Positions 16,765 to 26,072 of a stretch of 64,000 nt of DNA are shown in pieces. The DNA is from Desulfobacteraceae bacterium. GTDB taxonomy: Bacteria; Desulfobacterota; Desulfobacteria; Desulfobacterales; Desulfobacteraceae. Positions within the stretch are counted from its first letter, which is position 1, and every line of letters starts with the position of its first letter. The position numbers and the translations under genes were made by a program. The DNA lies in assembly GCA_024226935.1 (NCBI GenBank), contig JAAELK010000499.1:1-64000 (forward strand), read 5' to 3'. Under the pieces are notes generated by a model, which saw only the letters and a program-made list of their open reading frames with translations, ran no database searches and was not told the origin of the DNA.

Positions 16765-17739
16765 ATGAAGAATATTAGGATTTGTAGTTTGTTGTTATCG
16801 ATGTTGTTCGTATGTTTTATTCCTGTTTATGCATTTGGGCAATCCACGGCTAAACTAAATTTTAAACCCGCTGCGGACTTTTCTGTAATCACAGTGGGGA
16901 CTGGTTCTCCTTTATATTCGAAAGACAGAGTAAAACCGTCCAGTGTAATACAATACTCAGGCAACTATATTGTCGTTGATTCAGGGGATGGTTCTTTTAT
17001 TGATATGGAAAAATTTGGTATGCCACAAAATAAAATAACAGGTATCTTTTATACCCATCATCATCTGGATCACAATGCTGATGCCATACCCCTTATTATA
17101 AATTCAAGATTAAGGGGAAGTGATGCATTGATTGTAGGACCTTCAGAACCCAGCACAAAAAAATTAGTTGATTTTATTTTATCATTTTATAAGGATGACG
17201 TTATTTACAGATGTGAACGTATGGGAAAATCATATGAAAAATTTTCTAATATAAAAGTAAAAGAAATAAGTAAGCCGACTGAGTTCAATATTGGAACAGT
17301 GAAAGTGACTACTACAAATGTCGTTCATACTATTCCGACTTATGCATATCGATTTGATTATGCCGGTAAATCAATCGTAATTTCAGGTGACACTTCATAT
17401 TCAGAAAATCTTATAAAACTATCAAAGGGCGCAGATATACTTGTGATGGACTCCGGAGGAATTAAGTATAAAAACGATGGGAAATCTTCCAAATTCAAAA
17501 AACCAAAATTACCCAAAAAGCGTAAAAAATCGGTAAAAATAGATAATATCGATATAAGTAAAGCACACGCTTCGATGAAAGAGGTTGCAATTATGGCCGC
17601 AAAATCGAATGTAAAAACTCTTGTTCTCACACATTTTCGACCCGGTGAAGTTGACTCGGCAGCAACTTCCAAGGGAATCGGTAAATATTATCATGGTAAA
17701 GTGATATTTGCTTCAGATATGAAGCAGTATATTCCCTAG
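16765..17739 (+). CDS. Secreted metallo-beta-lactamase-fold hydrolase
   Basis: The protein has 324 residues with a signal peptide (KNIRICSLLLSMLFVCFIPVYAFG). The metal-binding motif THHHLDHNAD lies near residue 94; later ligands appear in NVVHTIPTYAYRF, ISGDTSYSENL and LTHFRPGE. This is the RNase Z/arylsulfatase-like MBL fold with two metals, probably acting in the periplasm. A Lys-rich stretch (KSSKFKKPKLPKKRKKSVK, about 243-261) is inserted before KAHASMKE and has no counterpart I know in the family. ATG 16765 is used because TGGAG precedes it; the TTG at 16750 lacks support. The substrate is unknown. Confidence 0.82.
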   Translation: MKNIRICSLLLSMLFVCFIPVYAFGQSTAKLNFKPAADFSVITVGTGSPLYSKDRVKPSSVIQYSGNYIVVDSGDGSFIDMEKFGMPQNKITGIFYTHHHLDHNADAIPLIINSRLRGSDALIVGPSEPSTKKLVDFILSFYKDDVIYRCERMGKSYEKFSNIKVKEISKPTEFNIGTVKVTTTNVVHTIPTYAYRFDYAGKSIVISGDTSYSENLIKLSKGADILVMDSGGIKYKNDGKSSKFKKPKLPKKRKKSVKIDNIDISKAHASMKEVAIMAAKSNVKTLVLTHFRPGEVDSAATSKGIGKYYHGKVIFASDMKQYIP

Positions 17740-17884
17740 GAACAATTAAATTCTGGGTTTTAAAAAATATGTATTTGCACATTTAAAGGCATATCAAATT
17801 CTCCAGGACTGAATCTGAAAAGAGCTTGAAGGTCGGGGGATCATCAAGAAAAGCAACAGATACGCCAATTCAGGGGTGTTTTTT

Positions 17885-19234
17885 ATGGCCGCCGAAATTA
17901 AGGCTTTTTTCAAGATTGTTATTTCAGCAGTAATAGGAATTGGCTTTTTTGTATTTCCAATTCAATATTCGGGAAAAACCACGGTGTTCTTCGATGTGAT
18001 TGTAACCTGGATTACAAAAGGATATCCAGGCTTTGTCGGATGGTATAGTTTCGTTTTAATATTGTTTGGTGCTTGTGCAACTTTAGCAAGCCGTAAAAAA
18101 TGGGGAAATGGAAAAGGCTTTGCATTTTTAGAAGCATATCAAAGTTCTTCTATTTTCTTTGTTCTGCGATTGGTTGGGGTGTTGTTTGCTGTTTGCATGT
18201 TTTTTCAAATCGGCCCGGAATTTTTAATAGCTCCAAAAATATCTAAACTGATGTGGAGTATTCTTACTTTGTCGGTGGGGGTTATTATTCCCCTTGGAGC
18301 TATTTTTTTAAATATTTTTGTAAGTTATGGTTGTCTGGAATTTGTTGGAGTATTAATGCGGCCCATTATGAGGCCTCTTTTTAAATTGCCGGGTCGATCA
18401 GCTTTGGATGACATTACTTCCTGGTTGGGAAGTTACTCGGTTGGTCTTTATATTACTCGTAAACTTTTTCACCAGGGATATTATACTCGCCGGGAAACCT
18501 ATACTATTGTTACTTGTTTTTCAACCGTTAGTATTGGTTTTGTAGGGGTTGTTGCTTCAACCCTTGATTTACTTTATTTATTTCCCTTGATCTTTATTAC
18601 TTATTTTTTTGTGATCTATTTTCTTACCATTGTTTTGGTGCGGATGTGGCCGATCACTTCTGTACCGAATACTTACTTAAATCAATCTATTCCTGAAAGA
18701 CAATTTCAAGGCAGTTTTGGTGGATATTTTCGATTGGCGGGAAATCAAGCATTGGAAAGGGCACATTCGGCTCCGGGTTTTTTAAAAGTGATTATCGAAG
18801 GGTGTGGCGACGGATTAAAATTAGCAACTACTATCTTGGGTACCATACTTGTTGTGGGATCTTTTGCATTAATGCTCGCAAAATATACTCCTGTTTTTAA
18901 TTGGTTGGGAGCTCCTTTTGCCCCTCTATTAAATTTATTGGGACTACCGGATGCGAAATTGATTGCTCCGGCAACCGTTGCTGGTATTGCTGAAATGTAT
19001 ATTCCGGCTCTTTTAGTAAAAGATGCGGCACTTTCCGCCAGGTTTTTTATTGCGGTCCTTTCCATTTCCCAATTGATCTTTTTTTCTTCGGTTGGTCCCA
19101 TGATGTTGGATATGTTCCAGGAAGTTCCCGTTAAATTTTATGAACTTATTTCGTTATTTTTTATTCGTACTTTGATTTTGATTCCGATTGTGGCGGGTCT
19201 CACCCATCTTTATTGTTATTTTGGTTGGCTCTAA
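17885..19234 (+). CDS. YjiH family membrane protein (nucleoside-recognition/gate domains)
   Basis: The protein has 449 residues and about ten hydrophobic segments. FFKIVISAVIGIGFFVFPIQ opens the protein, and two gate-like regions, WLGSYSVGLYITRKLFHQGYY near 185 and AGIAEMYIPALLVKD near 375, match the YjiH/nucleoside-recognition-domain family of inner-membrane proteins. These resemble transporters, but no substrate is established. ATG 17885 is chosen over GTG 17876 because AGGGGTG sits upstream of it. It is in the AT-rich accessory stretch and has no partner gene. Confidence 0.8.
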   Translation: MAAEIKAFFKIVISAVIGIGFFVFPIQYSGKTTVFFDVIVTWITKGYPGFVGWYSFVLILFGACATLASRKKWGNGKGFAFLEAYQSSSIFFVLRLVGVLFAVCMFFQIGPEFLIAPKISKLMWSILTLSVGVIIPLGAIFLNIFVSYGCLEFVGVLMRPIMRPLFKLPGRSALDDITSWLGSYSVGLYITRKLFHQGYYTRRETYTIVTCFSTVSIGFVGVVASTLDLLYLFPLIFITYFFVIYFLTIVLVRMWPITSVPNTYLNQSIPERQFQGSFGGYFRLAGNQALERAHSAPGFLKVIIEGCGDGLKLATTILGTILVVGSFALMLAKYTPVFNWLGAPFAPLLNLLGLPDAKLIAPATVAGIAEMYIPALLVKDAALSARFFIAVLSISQLIFFSSVGPMMLDMFQEVPVKFYELISLFFIRTLILIPIVAGLTHLYCYFGWL

Positions 19235-19372
19235 CACCTGTTTAAGGGATTATTCTAAATCCAATCAGAAGATTTTGATCAAAAAATATAGTATTTTAAT
19301 ACGTCAATCAATTGATATTATGATGTTTGAAAGCCCCTGGAGCACAACATGAATCAATGGGAAAATACGAGT

Positions 19373-19879
19373 TTAGAGTTGTTCGTTCCGCCCTGGTTCT
19401 ATCACAAACCAACTCCATCTGCTAGACTTATGGGGAAACTGCGTGGCAACGCTAAGGTATATATGCCCATTCTTGTATTGATAATAATCCAGTTCAAGCC
19501 TTTCGTTGTTAGCTATTGTTGGCCATTGCGACATAATGTGATCGTTGTTGATTTCCCACTTTCCCACTTCTTTTCTCCCATCATTCATCTGTAAAATCAC
19601 TTCTCCATTGGGATCAAAATGAAGAACATAGGGCACTCCTTTGTAGGTGACACCGATCAATGTGTTTCCAACAGCAATTTCATTAATTTGTTTACCTGAC
19701 AGACGGATATGTTCCTTCCGTATAAGGTCAACCGCATGTGTTTTTTTATCGGATCCAGCAGTCGGGCCAATCCTACAGTTTGAGATAACGCCAAATGCAG
19801 GCACCCCCAATAATACACCACCTCCAAAAATCACTCCACCCTTTATTAGTTTTCGTCTTTGTTCATCCAAATTTTTCAT
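19373..19879 (-). CDS. Tat-exported protein with a DUF995-like domain
   Basis: The protein has 168 residues. Its N-terminus carries a twin-arginine signal (QRRKLIKGG) followed by GVIFGGGVLLGVPAFG, so folded export through Tat is likely. The mature part (about 50-165) has LSGKQINEIAVGNTLIGVTYKGV, VGKWEINND and HIYLSVATQ, a pattern like DUF995-type small beta domains. The ATG at 19879 follows GGAGAGT; the upstream ATG at 19894 is too close to that ribosome site. The function is unknown. It is convergent with the YjiH gene. Confidence 0.7.
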   Translation of the reverse strand: MKNLDEQRRKLIKGGVIFGGGVLLGVPAFGVISNCRIGPTAGSDKKTHAVDLIRKEHIRLSGKQINEIAVGNTLIGVTYKGVPYVLHFDPNGEVILQMNDGRKEVGKWEINNDHIMSQWPTIANNERLELDYYQYKNGHIYLSVATQFPHKSSRWSWFVIEPGRNEQL

Positions 19880-20159
19880 ATACTCTCCTTCCATGCTTAT
19901 GGGTGCTTGCGTAAGCTATTATAACATAATTCCCTTGATCCACCATTAAAAAAATAAAAAACCACGTTGAACTTAATTGTTTAAGCAGATAGAGTGTTTG
20001 TGTTATAAAAAAAATATCATCAACGAGGAGAAATCAGTAGTGTCAGGTTAGTTAATTGCGTGGAAATTATTAACTTTTTAAGGGGTGGGATCATTTTTTT
20101 GGTGACAAATGTGTGCAATTATTTTGTTTTTCGTATCAAAGCCAGAACTACGAGGCGCC

Positions 20160-20222
20160 ATGGCGAAAATCAAGATGGTGAAGCCCTCTTCGTCCCGGGA
20201 AGAAATTGTCGGAGCAAGATAG
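20160..20222 (+). pseudogene. Possible N-terminal remnant of a TetR-type regulator
   Basis: A frame of 20 residues starting ATGGCGAAAATC reads MAKIKMVKPSSSREEIVGAR and then stops. SSSREEIV is how many TetR-family regulators begin. The base composition differs from the very AT-rich gene that starts 38 bases later, so the regulator may have been cut when that gene arrived. This rests on a short match only. Confidence 0.3.
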
Positions 20223-20259
20223 ATGCTATATCCAATTTATTCATGATAGGGGTTGCTCG

Positions 20260-21402
20260 ATGTCAGAATTAATTAAACAAATTGAAAATAATAATTTTAA
20301 TTTTGCTGCAGGAGTTCCATGTGGCGTTCTAAAAGATTATATTAATCATTTTAGTGAAAACAATAATATACACCATATTATTGCACAAAATGAATCTGAA
20401 GCAGTAGCTATTACAGCTGGAGCATATTTAGCTGGAAAAAAACCTATTTTATATATGCAAAATTCGGGATTTTTTAAATCTATAAATGAATTTACATCAC
20501 TATTAATCCCATATAACATACCATTGTTATCTATAATTACATATAGAGGATGTGAAGGTGAAGATGCCCCGCAACATTTTATTAATGGTAAATTAACAGA
20601 ACCTATTTTGAATCAATTGAACATAAATTATAATATTTTAAATAAGAATAATCAAAATAATATAATCAGCAAAGCTTCTAAAAATATGGATCTTGAAAAA
20701 CAATTAGAAATTATTCTAGTGCAAAGACAAGGATACAATAAAGTTAAAAAATCTGAAGAAAAATTGAATTTAAATGAGAATAAAGAATTAAGTACAAATT
20801 ATTTAGTTTTTAATTTAAGATCAAATACTCTTTATTTTAATCGTGAAGATGCATTAGAAACTATCGTTAATTCAACCAATGAAACCAATGCAATATTTTC
20901 AAGTACAGGATTGATGAGTCGTTCACTTTATGAGAATCATGATTCAGACAATCAATTCTATATGACAGGGTCATTTGGACAAGTATCATCAATAGGTTTA
21001 GGATTTGCTGTTTCAAAACCGAATTGCCAAACATATGTCATAGATGGTGATGGTAGCCTTCTTACTAATTTTGGGTCATTAGTTACAATCGGTAAAGAAA
21101 AACCATCAAACTTGATACATATTCTTATTGATAATAACGCATATGGTTCTTGTGATGGAGAGAAAACTGCTTCAGATAATGTAAGTTTTGAAAAAATTGC
21201 GTTATCGTTGGGATATAAAGGGGCATATACAGTAGATGATAAATCAGGATTAGAATTTTCAATAAAGGATTTTCAATTTGCAGGTGGTCCAATAATTATA
21301 AGAGTATATACTAATAAAGAAGGTAAGCGTAGTTTTAAAAGACCAAAAGATTTGAAATATATTTCTGAAAGATTTAGAAACCATTTTCAAAAATATGAAT
21401 AA
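20260..21402 (+). CDS. Phosphonopyruvate/sulfopyruvate decarboxylase-like TPP enzyme
   Basis: The protein has 380 residues. The N-terminal half holds AAGVPCGVLKDYINHF and AQNESEAVAITAGAYLAGKK, with MQNSGFFKSINEF, which match phosphonopyruvate decarboxylase (Ppd) and the sulfopyruvate decarboxylase ComDE. The C-terminal half has the TPP motif VIDGDGSLLTNFGSL followed by DNNAYGSCDGE. Ppd normally drives phosphonate synthesis by removing the product of PEP mutase, but no aepX or comA-C gene is in the window. The gene is much more AT-rich than its neighbours, with many AAT, ATA and TTA codons, a sign of recent transfer. ATG 20260 follows TAGGGG; the earlier ATG at 20206 adds a non-family leader. 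Confidence 0.8.
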   Translation: MSELIKQIENNNFNFAAGVPCGVLKDYINHFSENNNIHHIIAQNESEAVAITAGAYLAGKKPILYMQNSGFFKSINEFTSLLIPYNIPLLSIITYRGCEGEDAPQHFINGKLTEPILNQLNINYNILNKNNQNNIISKASKNMDLEKQLEIILVQRQGYNKVKKSEEKLNLNENKELSTNYLVFNLRSNTLYFNREDALETIVNSTNETNAIFSSTGLMSRSLYENHDSDNQFYMTGSFGQVSSIGLGFAVSKPNCQTYVIDGDGSLLTNFGSLVTIGKEKPSNLIHILIDNNAYGSCDGEKTASDNVSFEKIALSLGYKGAYTVDDKSGLEFSIKDFQFAGGPIIIRVYTNKEGKRSFKRPKDLKYISERFRNHFQKYE

Positions 21403-21596
21403 GCATAATTTAAAAATTAATAGAACATAACTAAACTTCAGTTTACGGTAAATATTGCAAAAAGGTGCCATGCCTGGGGGGGATTCCCGCCGGTATGGGT
21501 GAAAATCAGATTAAATGCCCGCTAAAATGGTTATGTAAACATAGCTGAATTTTTATTCTCTTTTTCCATGATATACCTAATTTAGATTTTTTGAAT

Positions 21597-21926
21597 TTAA
21601 TGCGAACTTGTCTTTGAGAAAATATTTATAATTAATACTCCTGCAATGATTAAGATCATTCCGGCAATTGCCGGTACATCCGGGATCTGTCTATAAAGAA
21701 CAGCACTGACAATGGCCACCAGGATGATACCTAAACCTGCCCATATGGCGTAAGCTACACCCACGTCCATTGTTCTTAGTACCAACGATAAAAAATAAAA
21801 GGCAAGTCCATAACCTGCAATGACCACCAGACTTGGAAATAAACTTGTGAACCCCCGGGAAGCCTTGAGGGCACTTGTTGCAATTACTTCGGATACAATA
21901 GCTATGGCCAGATAAAGATGATTCAT
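21597..21926 (-). CDS. Small multidrug resistance transporter (EmrE type)
   Basis: This 109-residue protein has four membrane helices, the standard SMR size. The catalytic Glu is in IAIVSEVIATSALK (near residue 13), and the signature VGVAYAIWAGLGIILV (near 56-71) is of the EmrE/QacE branch, not the guanidinium Gdx branch. It works as an antiparallel dimer exchanging cationic compounds for protons. It lies in the accessory region, about 45 bp downstream of the small hypothetical gene on the same strand. Confidence 0.88.
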   Translation of the reverse strand: MNHLYLAIAIVSEVIATSALKASRGFTSLFPSLVVIAGYGLAFYFLSLVLRTMDVGVAYAIWAGLGIILVAIVSAVLYRQIPDVPAIAGMILIIAGVLIINIFSKTSSH

Positions 21927-21971
21927 TCTTAAACTCTTTATTCAGATTTGAAAATTTTGCCGGTATATATT

Positions 21972-22331
21972 TCAGCTATGTTTTTGTAGCTGGTCTAAAA
22001 TTCTATTCGCTTTTGCCAAGGTTTCAACAACGACCACAGGATGTCCATGCCGACCAGTCACTTTTTTGCTTTTCCCTTTTACCCCGGTAACCCTTGCGGA
22101 AATACCCATTTCAGCTTTTGTTAATAATGTGAAAATTTTCCCGACCCAGATAGCTTCATCGGGGTTATTCATTTTAAAGGTTGAAATATCAGATATACCT
22201 GCAAATCCTGGAGTAAGCAAGTTTAACTTTGTTTGAAGTTGCTTGAATATTTGTTCACCATCTCCAGTTTCAATGGTCCCAAATTTTATATAAATTCTAT
22301 TTTTTTCTTGATCGATTTTAATATGGAACAT
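21972..22331 (-). CDS. Hypothetical protein, STAS/SpoIIAA-like
   Basis: The protein has 119 residues, is soluble, and alternates strands and helices: HIKIDQEKNRIYIKFGTIE, GEQIFKQLQTKLNLLTPGFAGISDIS, a helix WVGKIFTLLTKAEMG, then RVTGVKGKSKKVTGR and PVVVVETLAKANRILDQL. The layout resembles the STAS/SpoIIAA-like fold, but no diagnostic motif is present. It lies directly upstream of the multidrug transporter on the same strand. Confidence 0.6.
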   Translation of the reverse strand: MFHIKIDQEKNRIYIKFGTIETGDGEQIFKQLQTKLNLLTPGFAGISDISTFKMNNPDEAIWVGKIFTLLTKAEMGISARVTGVKGKSKKVTGRHGHPVVVVETLAKANRILDQLQKHS

Positions 22332-22712
22332 AATGTCTCAAATAAATCATTCAGTTAATACTATTAAGTTTCATTAAAGAATAACATTCCCTGAAAAAGA
22401 AATTTTTCGTCCAACAATAACGGAAAAAGTTGATACCTATTTTCACAAGGTGAATGGCAACAAAAACAGACTAAATCCATATATTTTATTGTTGCAAACA
22501 CCTCTTTGCCTGTGGGTGGGGGCAGCAAGCTTGTGAGTCAAACGGATTGCTGTGTTGGAGAGTTGATAGTAAACAGACAATAGTTAATCTTTTATCAAAA
22601 TAGTCAAAAAATTACAAGTGTCGTATTCTATTGATTAAAGCAATAATTTTGAATTTGCGATATTATAAATATACATATCAAGATTCTATCTTGATTTTAA
22701 AACAATTTAAAG

Positions 22713-22757
22713 TGCGTCAGATGAAAATCTGGGATAATTACCTATAAAGCAAAAAAG
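22713..22757 (+). repeat. Left copy of an imperfect ~45-bp direct repeat
   Basis: The segment from TGCGTCAGATG to AGCAAAAAAG matches 27976-28021 with roughly 80-85% identity by eye, including CTGGGATAA and AGCAAAAAAG. The two copies have the same orientation and bracket the adhE/methyltransferase/lipoprotein segment. The activator fragment begins at the end of this copy. Confidence 0.55.
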
Positions 22758-23024
22758 TTGCTCCAGGAAGGGGAATATTGGCCCCTGGGGTCTGATTGCA
22801 TCCACAAATCCGATGTGCGGATACTTGCCCCTACTAATCTGGATCTGTTTAAGGCGTTTACCCCGAGTTCAAAAGGTCATGGTCGGGATGAACCGGCAAA
22901 TCTTCCAGCCTTAAAGGAAGCCTCCTGGGAGTTGGTTGAAAAAGCCCTTAAAAAGACCCAGGGTAACCAATCTGCTGCCAGGATTCTGGGAATCTCCCAG
23001 CAGGCCTCGGGTAAACGTATTTAG
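22757..23024 (+). pseudogene. Internally deleted NtrC-family sigma-54 activator
   Basis: The frame reads LLQEGEYWPLGSD, then KSDVRILAPTNLDL, which is the arginine-finger part of a sigma-54 AAA+ domain. After a short non-matching stretch it ends with KTQGNQSAARILGISQQASG, a Fis-type helix-turn-helix. The Walker motifs, GAFTGA loop, sensor domain and the part linking AAA+ to the DNA-binding helix are missing, so the product cannot work. The break at the left coincides with the direct repeat at 22713. It sits just upstream of the sigma-54 promoter of adhE. Confidence 0.75.
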
Positions 23025-23070
23025 AAGTTGAAATCTTTGAAAAAATAAACCTACAACTAAAGCTGTATTC

Positions 23071-23164
23071 ACAACTCTGGTTGTAAATAGTGCTCTTTTA
23101 CCAATTCCGGGGCATTTCTCGGTTAATATTTAATTTACTACAACTTTTCTTGTAAAATTTACAA
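23071..23164. promoter_or_regulatory. Cluster of TTGTAAA/ACAAC palindromes, candidate activator sites
   Basis: ACAAC-TCTG-GTTGT at 23071-23084 is a perfect palindrome, ACAA-N6-TTGT occurs at 23140-23153, and TTGTAAA-A-TTTACAA at 23150-23164 is a perfect 7-1-7 palindrome. They lie 70-160 bp upstream of the -24/-12 promoter, the usual position for sigma-54 enhancer sites. The binding protein is unknown. Confidence 0.5.
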
Positions 23165-23233
23165 AAACTCTATTTTTACAAAAAAATACTATAACCTGAA
23201 TAAAAACAAAGAGATACGTTTTGATTTCTGCTG

Positions 23234-23249
23234 TGGCACAATGATTGCT
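23234..23249 (+). promoter_or_regulatory. Sigma-54 (-24/-12) promoter of adhE
   Basis: TGGCACAATGATTGCT matches the sigma-54 consensus TGGCAYRN4TTGCW at every defined position, with correct spacing between GG and GC. It lies about 115 bp before the first possible adhE start. Transcription from it needs an NtrC-type activator, the local copy of which is broken. Confidence 0.75.
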
Positions 23250-23414
23250 ATTCTTCAGTGAATGAATTGCGATTGCTTTTATGAAAAATTATTTGGGTTG
23301 GTACAGGTGTTACGTGTTACTGCCTCGTATATGTTTAATGGAGTTTAGAGGAGGTTGTTTAATATGAGATCATCTATTTTATTGCCTGAACAATATAAAA
23401 TTTTGGAGAAAAAT

Positions 23415-26069
23415 ATGACAGTAAGTAATGTTGCGGAATTAGATGCTATGGTTGCACGTGTAAAACTTGCACAGCAAGAGTTTGCGTCTTTTTCGCAAGA
23501 GCAAATAAATAAAATCTTCCGCGCTGCATCTTTAGCCGCCTCAACCGCTCGGATTGAGTTAGCTAAAATGGCTGCTGAAGAGTCTGGCATGGGGATAATG
23601 GAAGACAAAGTAATCAAAAACCACTTTGCTTCTGAATTTATCTACAATAAATACAAAGATGAACTAACTTGTGGCGTTATCGATCGTGACGAAGAAGGCG
23701 GCACAATTACTGTAGCAGAACCGGTTGGCATTGTTTGTGCGATTGTACCAATAACCAACCCAACCTCGACTGCAATCTTTAAAGCGTTAATTTGTCTTAA
23801 AACCCGTAACGGATGCATCTTCTCACCACATCCTGGCGCTAAAAAGTCAACTAACTATGCAGCTCAATTAGTTTTAGAGGCTGCAGTTAAAGCAGGCGCA
23901 CCAAAAGATATCATTGGATGGATTGATGTGCCTTCTGTTGATCTTTCTAATAAACTGATGAAACACGACGATATCAATCTTATTCTAGCAACGGGTGGGC
24001 CAGCTATGGTAAAAGCAGCTTACTCTTCAGGTAAACCAGCGATTGGTGTTGGCGCGGGTAATACCCCTGTTGTGATCGATGAAACTGCAGACATTAAACG
24101 CGCTGTTTCTTCAATCTTAATGTCTAAAACATTCGATAATGGCGTAATTTGTGCTTCTGAGCAAGCTGCGATTGTTGTTGAATCTGTATATGATGAAGTT
24201 AAAGCACGTTTTGCTAAATATGGCGCTGCTGTACTAAATACAAGCCAAGCAGATAAAGTGCGTAAAGTACTGCTCATCGATGGTGCACTTAATGTTAAAA
24301 TAGTAGGTCAGCCAGCATATAAAATTGCTGCTCTGGCTGGTGTTGAAGTACCAATTTCAACTAAAATCCTGATTGGTGAAGGTCTTAACGCTTCCTGGGA
24401 TGATGAATTTGCCCACGAGAAACTCTCTCCAACATTAGGTTTGTTTAAAGCGAAAAACTTTGAAGATGCAGTGCGTCAAGCAGGTATCGTAGTAGATATT
24501 GGTGGTGCTGGCCATACATCGGTACTTTACACTGACCAAGATGCAAACAAAGATCGTATTGCCTACTTTGGTGATAAAATGAAAACAGCACGTATTCTTA
24601 TCAATACTCCCGCTTCACACGGTGGTATAGGTGACCTTTACAACTTCAAGTTAGCCCCTTCTCTAACATTAGGCTGTGGTTCTTGGGGTGGTAACGCTAT
24701 TTCTGAAAATGTGGGTCCAAAACATCTTATTAATAAGAAAATTGTTGCATTGAGAGCTGAAAATATGTTGTGGCATAAATTACCAAAATCAATCTACTTT
24801 CGTCGTGGCTGTTTACCAGTAGCAATGACTGATCTGAAAGGCAAAAAACGCGCACTAATTGTCACTGACCGTTTCCTATTCAATAACGGTTACATTAACG
24901 ATTTACGGAATATCTTGAAAGGTCAAGGCATGGAAGTTGAAGTGTTCCATGAAGTTGAAGCCGATCCTACATTATCTATCATTAAGAAAGGGACTGAAGC
25001 GTGCCTAAGCTTCCAACCTGGCGTTATTCTCGCTTTTGGTGGTGGTTCACCAATGGATGCAGCAAAAATTATGTGGGTTATGTATGAGCACCCAAAAACA
25101 GATTTTAAAGATTTATCCATGCGCTTTATGGATATTCGTAAGCGTATCTACAAGTTTCCCAAAATGGGCATTAAAGCTGAATTAGTCTGTATTACAACGA
25201 CTGCTGGTACAGGTTCTGAGGTAACTCCTTTTGCGGTTGTAACAGACGATGTTACAGGTCAAAAATACCCGCTTGCTGATTATGAACTAACCCCCAATAT
25301 GGCTGTTGTTGACGCCAACCTGGTTATGGATCTACCAAAATCTTTGTGTGCATTCGGTGGCTACGATGCAGTAACCCACGCAATAGAAGCCTATGTTTCT
25401 GTTCTTGCCAGTGAGTACTCAAACGGTCATGCATTACAAGCGCTTAAAATGTTAAAAGAATACTTACCAAGTTCTTACGCAAATGGTAAAAAAGATCCGA
25501 TTGCACGTGAGAAAGTTCACAATGCAGCAACTATAGCGGGTATGGCTTTTGCGAATGCATTCTTAGGTGTATGTCATTCAATGGCCCACAAGATAGGTGC
25601 TGAATTCCACATTCCACATGGTTTAGCGAATGCATTATTGATTTCCAATACCATTCGTTACAATGCAACTAATAATCCAACTAAACAAACTGCATTCTCA
25701 CAGTACGATCGCCCTCAAGCACGTGCTCGCTATGCTGAAGTTGCAGCTCATTTAGGTTTTACTACAGGTAATACTGAAGATAAAATTAATGCATTGCTTA
25801 ACTGGTTAGATGAACTTAAAGTTGCACTTGATATTCCACTATCAATTCAAGCAGCAGGTGTTAACGAAGCAGATTTTCTTGCTAAAGTAGATCAACTTGC
25901 TGCACAAGCGTTCGATGATCAATGTACTGGTGCTAACCCACGTTACCCATTAATTTCTGAGCTGAAAGCGATATTAACCGCATCTTACTACGGTAAAGCT
26001 TACGAAGATGTAATTGAACCTGATCAAGTAAAAACGGATATAAAATACAGAAAATTATTTGTAGCTTAA
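23415..26069 (+). CDS. adhE: Bifunctional acetaldehyde-CoA/alcohol dehydrogenase AdhE
   Basis: The protein has 884 residues, close to E. coli AdhE (891). The N-terminal aldehyde dehydrogenase half turns acetyl-CoA into acetaldehyde; catalytic Cys is in NGVICASEQ, with GVGAGNTPVVIDETADIKRA beside it. The C-terminal iron alcohol dehydrogenase half has GGGSPMDAAK, GTGSEVTPFAVVTDD, then GYDAVTHAIEAYVS, CHSMAHKIG and HIPHGLANAL as metal ligands. AdhE forms long spirosome filaments. The sequence is nearly gammaproteobacterial throughout (NVAELDAMVARVK, VIKNHFASEFIYNKYKDE), with codon use unlike the neighbours, which implies transfer. ATG 23415 matches the family start and has GGAG 7 bases upstream. 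An in-frame ATG at 23364 with a stronger AGGAGG would add 17 residues, so the start is not settled. Confidence 0.93.
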   Translation: MTVSNVAELDAMVARVKLAQQEFASFSQEQINKIFRAASLAASTARIELAKMAAEESGMGIMEDKVIKNHFASEFIYNKYKDELTCGVIDRDEEGGTITVAEPVGIVCAIVPITNPTSTAIFKALICLKTRNGCIFSPHPGAKKSTNYAAQLVLEAAVKAGAPKDIIGWIDVPSVDLSNKLMKHDDINLILATGGPAMVKAAYSSGKPAIGVGAGNTPVVIDETADIKRAVSSILMSKTFDNGVICASEQAAIVVESVYDEVKARFAKYGAAVLNTSQADKVRKVLLIDGALNVKIVGQPAYKIAALAGVEVPISTKILIGEGLNASWDDEFAHEKLSPTLGLFKAKNFEDAVRQAGIVVDIGGAGHTSVLYTDQDANKDRIAYFGDKMKTARILINTPASHGGIGDLYNFKLAPSLTLGCGSWGGNAISENVGPKHLINKKIVALRAENMLWHKLPKSIYFRRGCLPVAMTDLKGKKRALIVTDRFLFNNGYINDLRNILKGQGMEVEVFHEVEADPTLSIIKKGTEACLSFQPGVILAFGGGSPMDAAKIMWVMYEHPKTDFKDLSMRFMDIRKRIYKFPKMGIKAELVCITTTAGTGSEVTPFAVVTDDVTGQKYPLADYELTPNMAVVDANLVMDLPKSLCAFGGYDAVTHAIEAYVSVLASEYSNGHALQALKMLKEYLPSSYANGKKDPIAREKVHNAATIAGMAFANAFLGVCHSMAHKIGAEFHIPHGLANALLISNTIRYNATNNPTKQTAFSQYDRPQARARYAEVAAHLGFTTGNTEDKINALLNWLDELKVALDIPLSIQAAGVNEADFLAKVDQLAAQAFDDQCTGANPRYPLISELKAILTASYYGKAYEDVIEPDQVKTDIKYRKLFVA

Positions 26070-26072
26070 TTG

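Noticed and set aside
20060-20272. A 70-residue frame before the AT-rich decarboxylase
   Set aside because: No family-like sequence and no ribosome site; it overlaps the possible TetR remnant in another frame.
21470-21540. GC-rich stretch (CCTGGGGGGGATTCCCGCC) as a riboswitch
   Set aside because: It lies downstream of the multidrug transporter, not in its leader, and has no riboswitch fold that I recognise.
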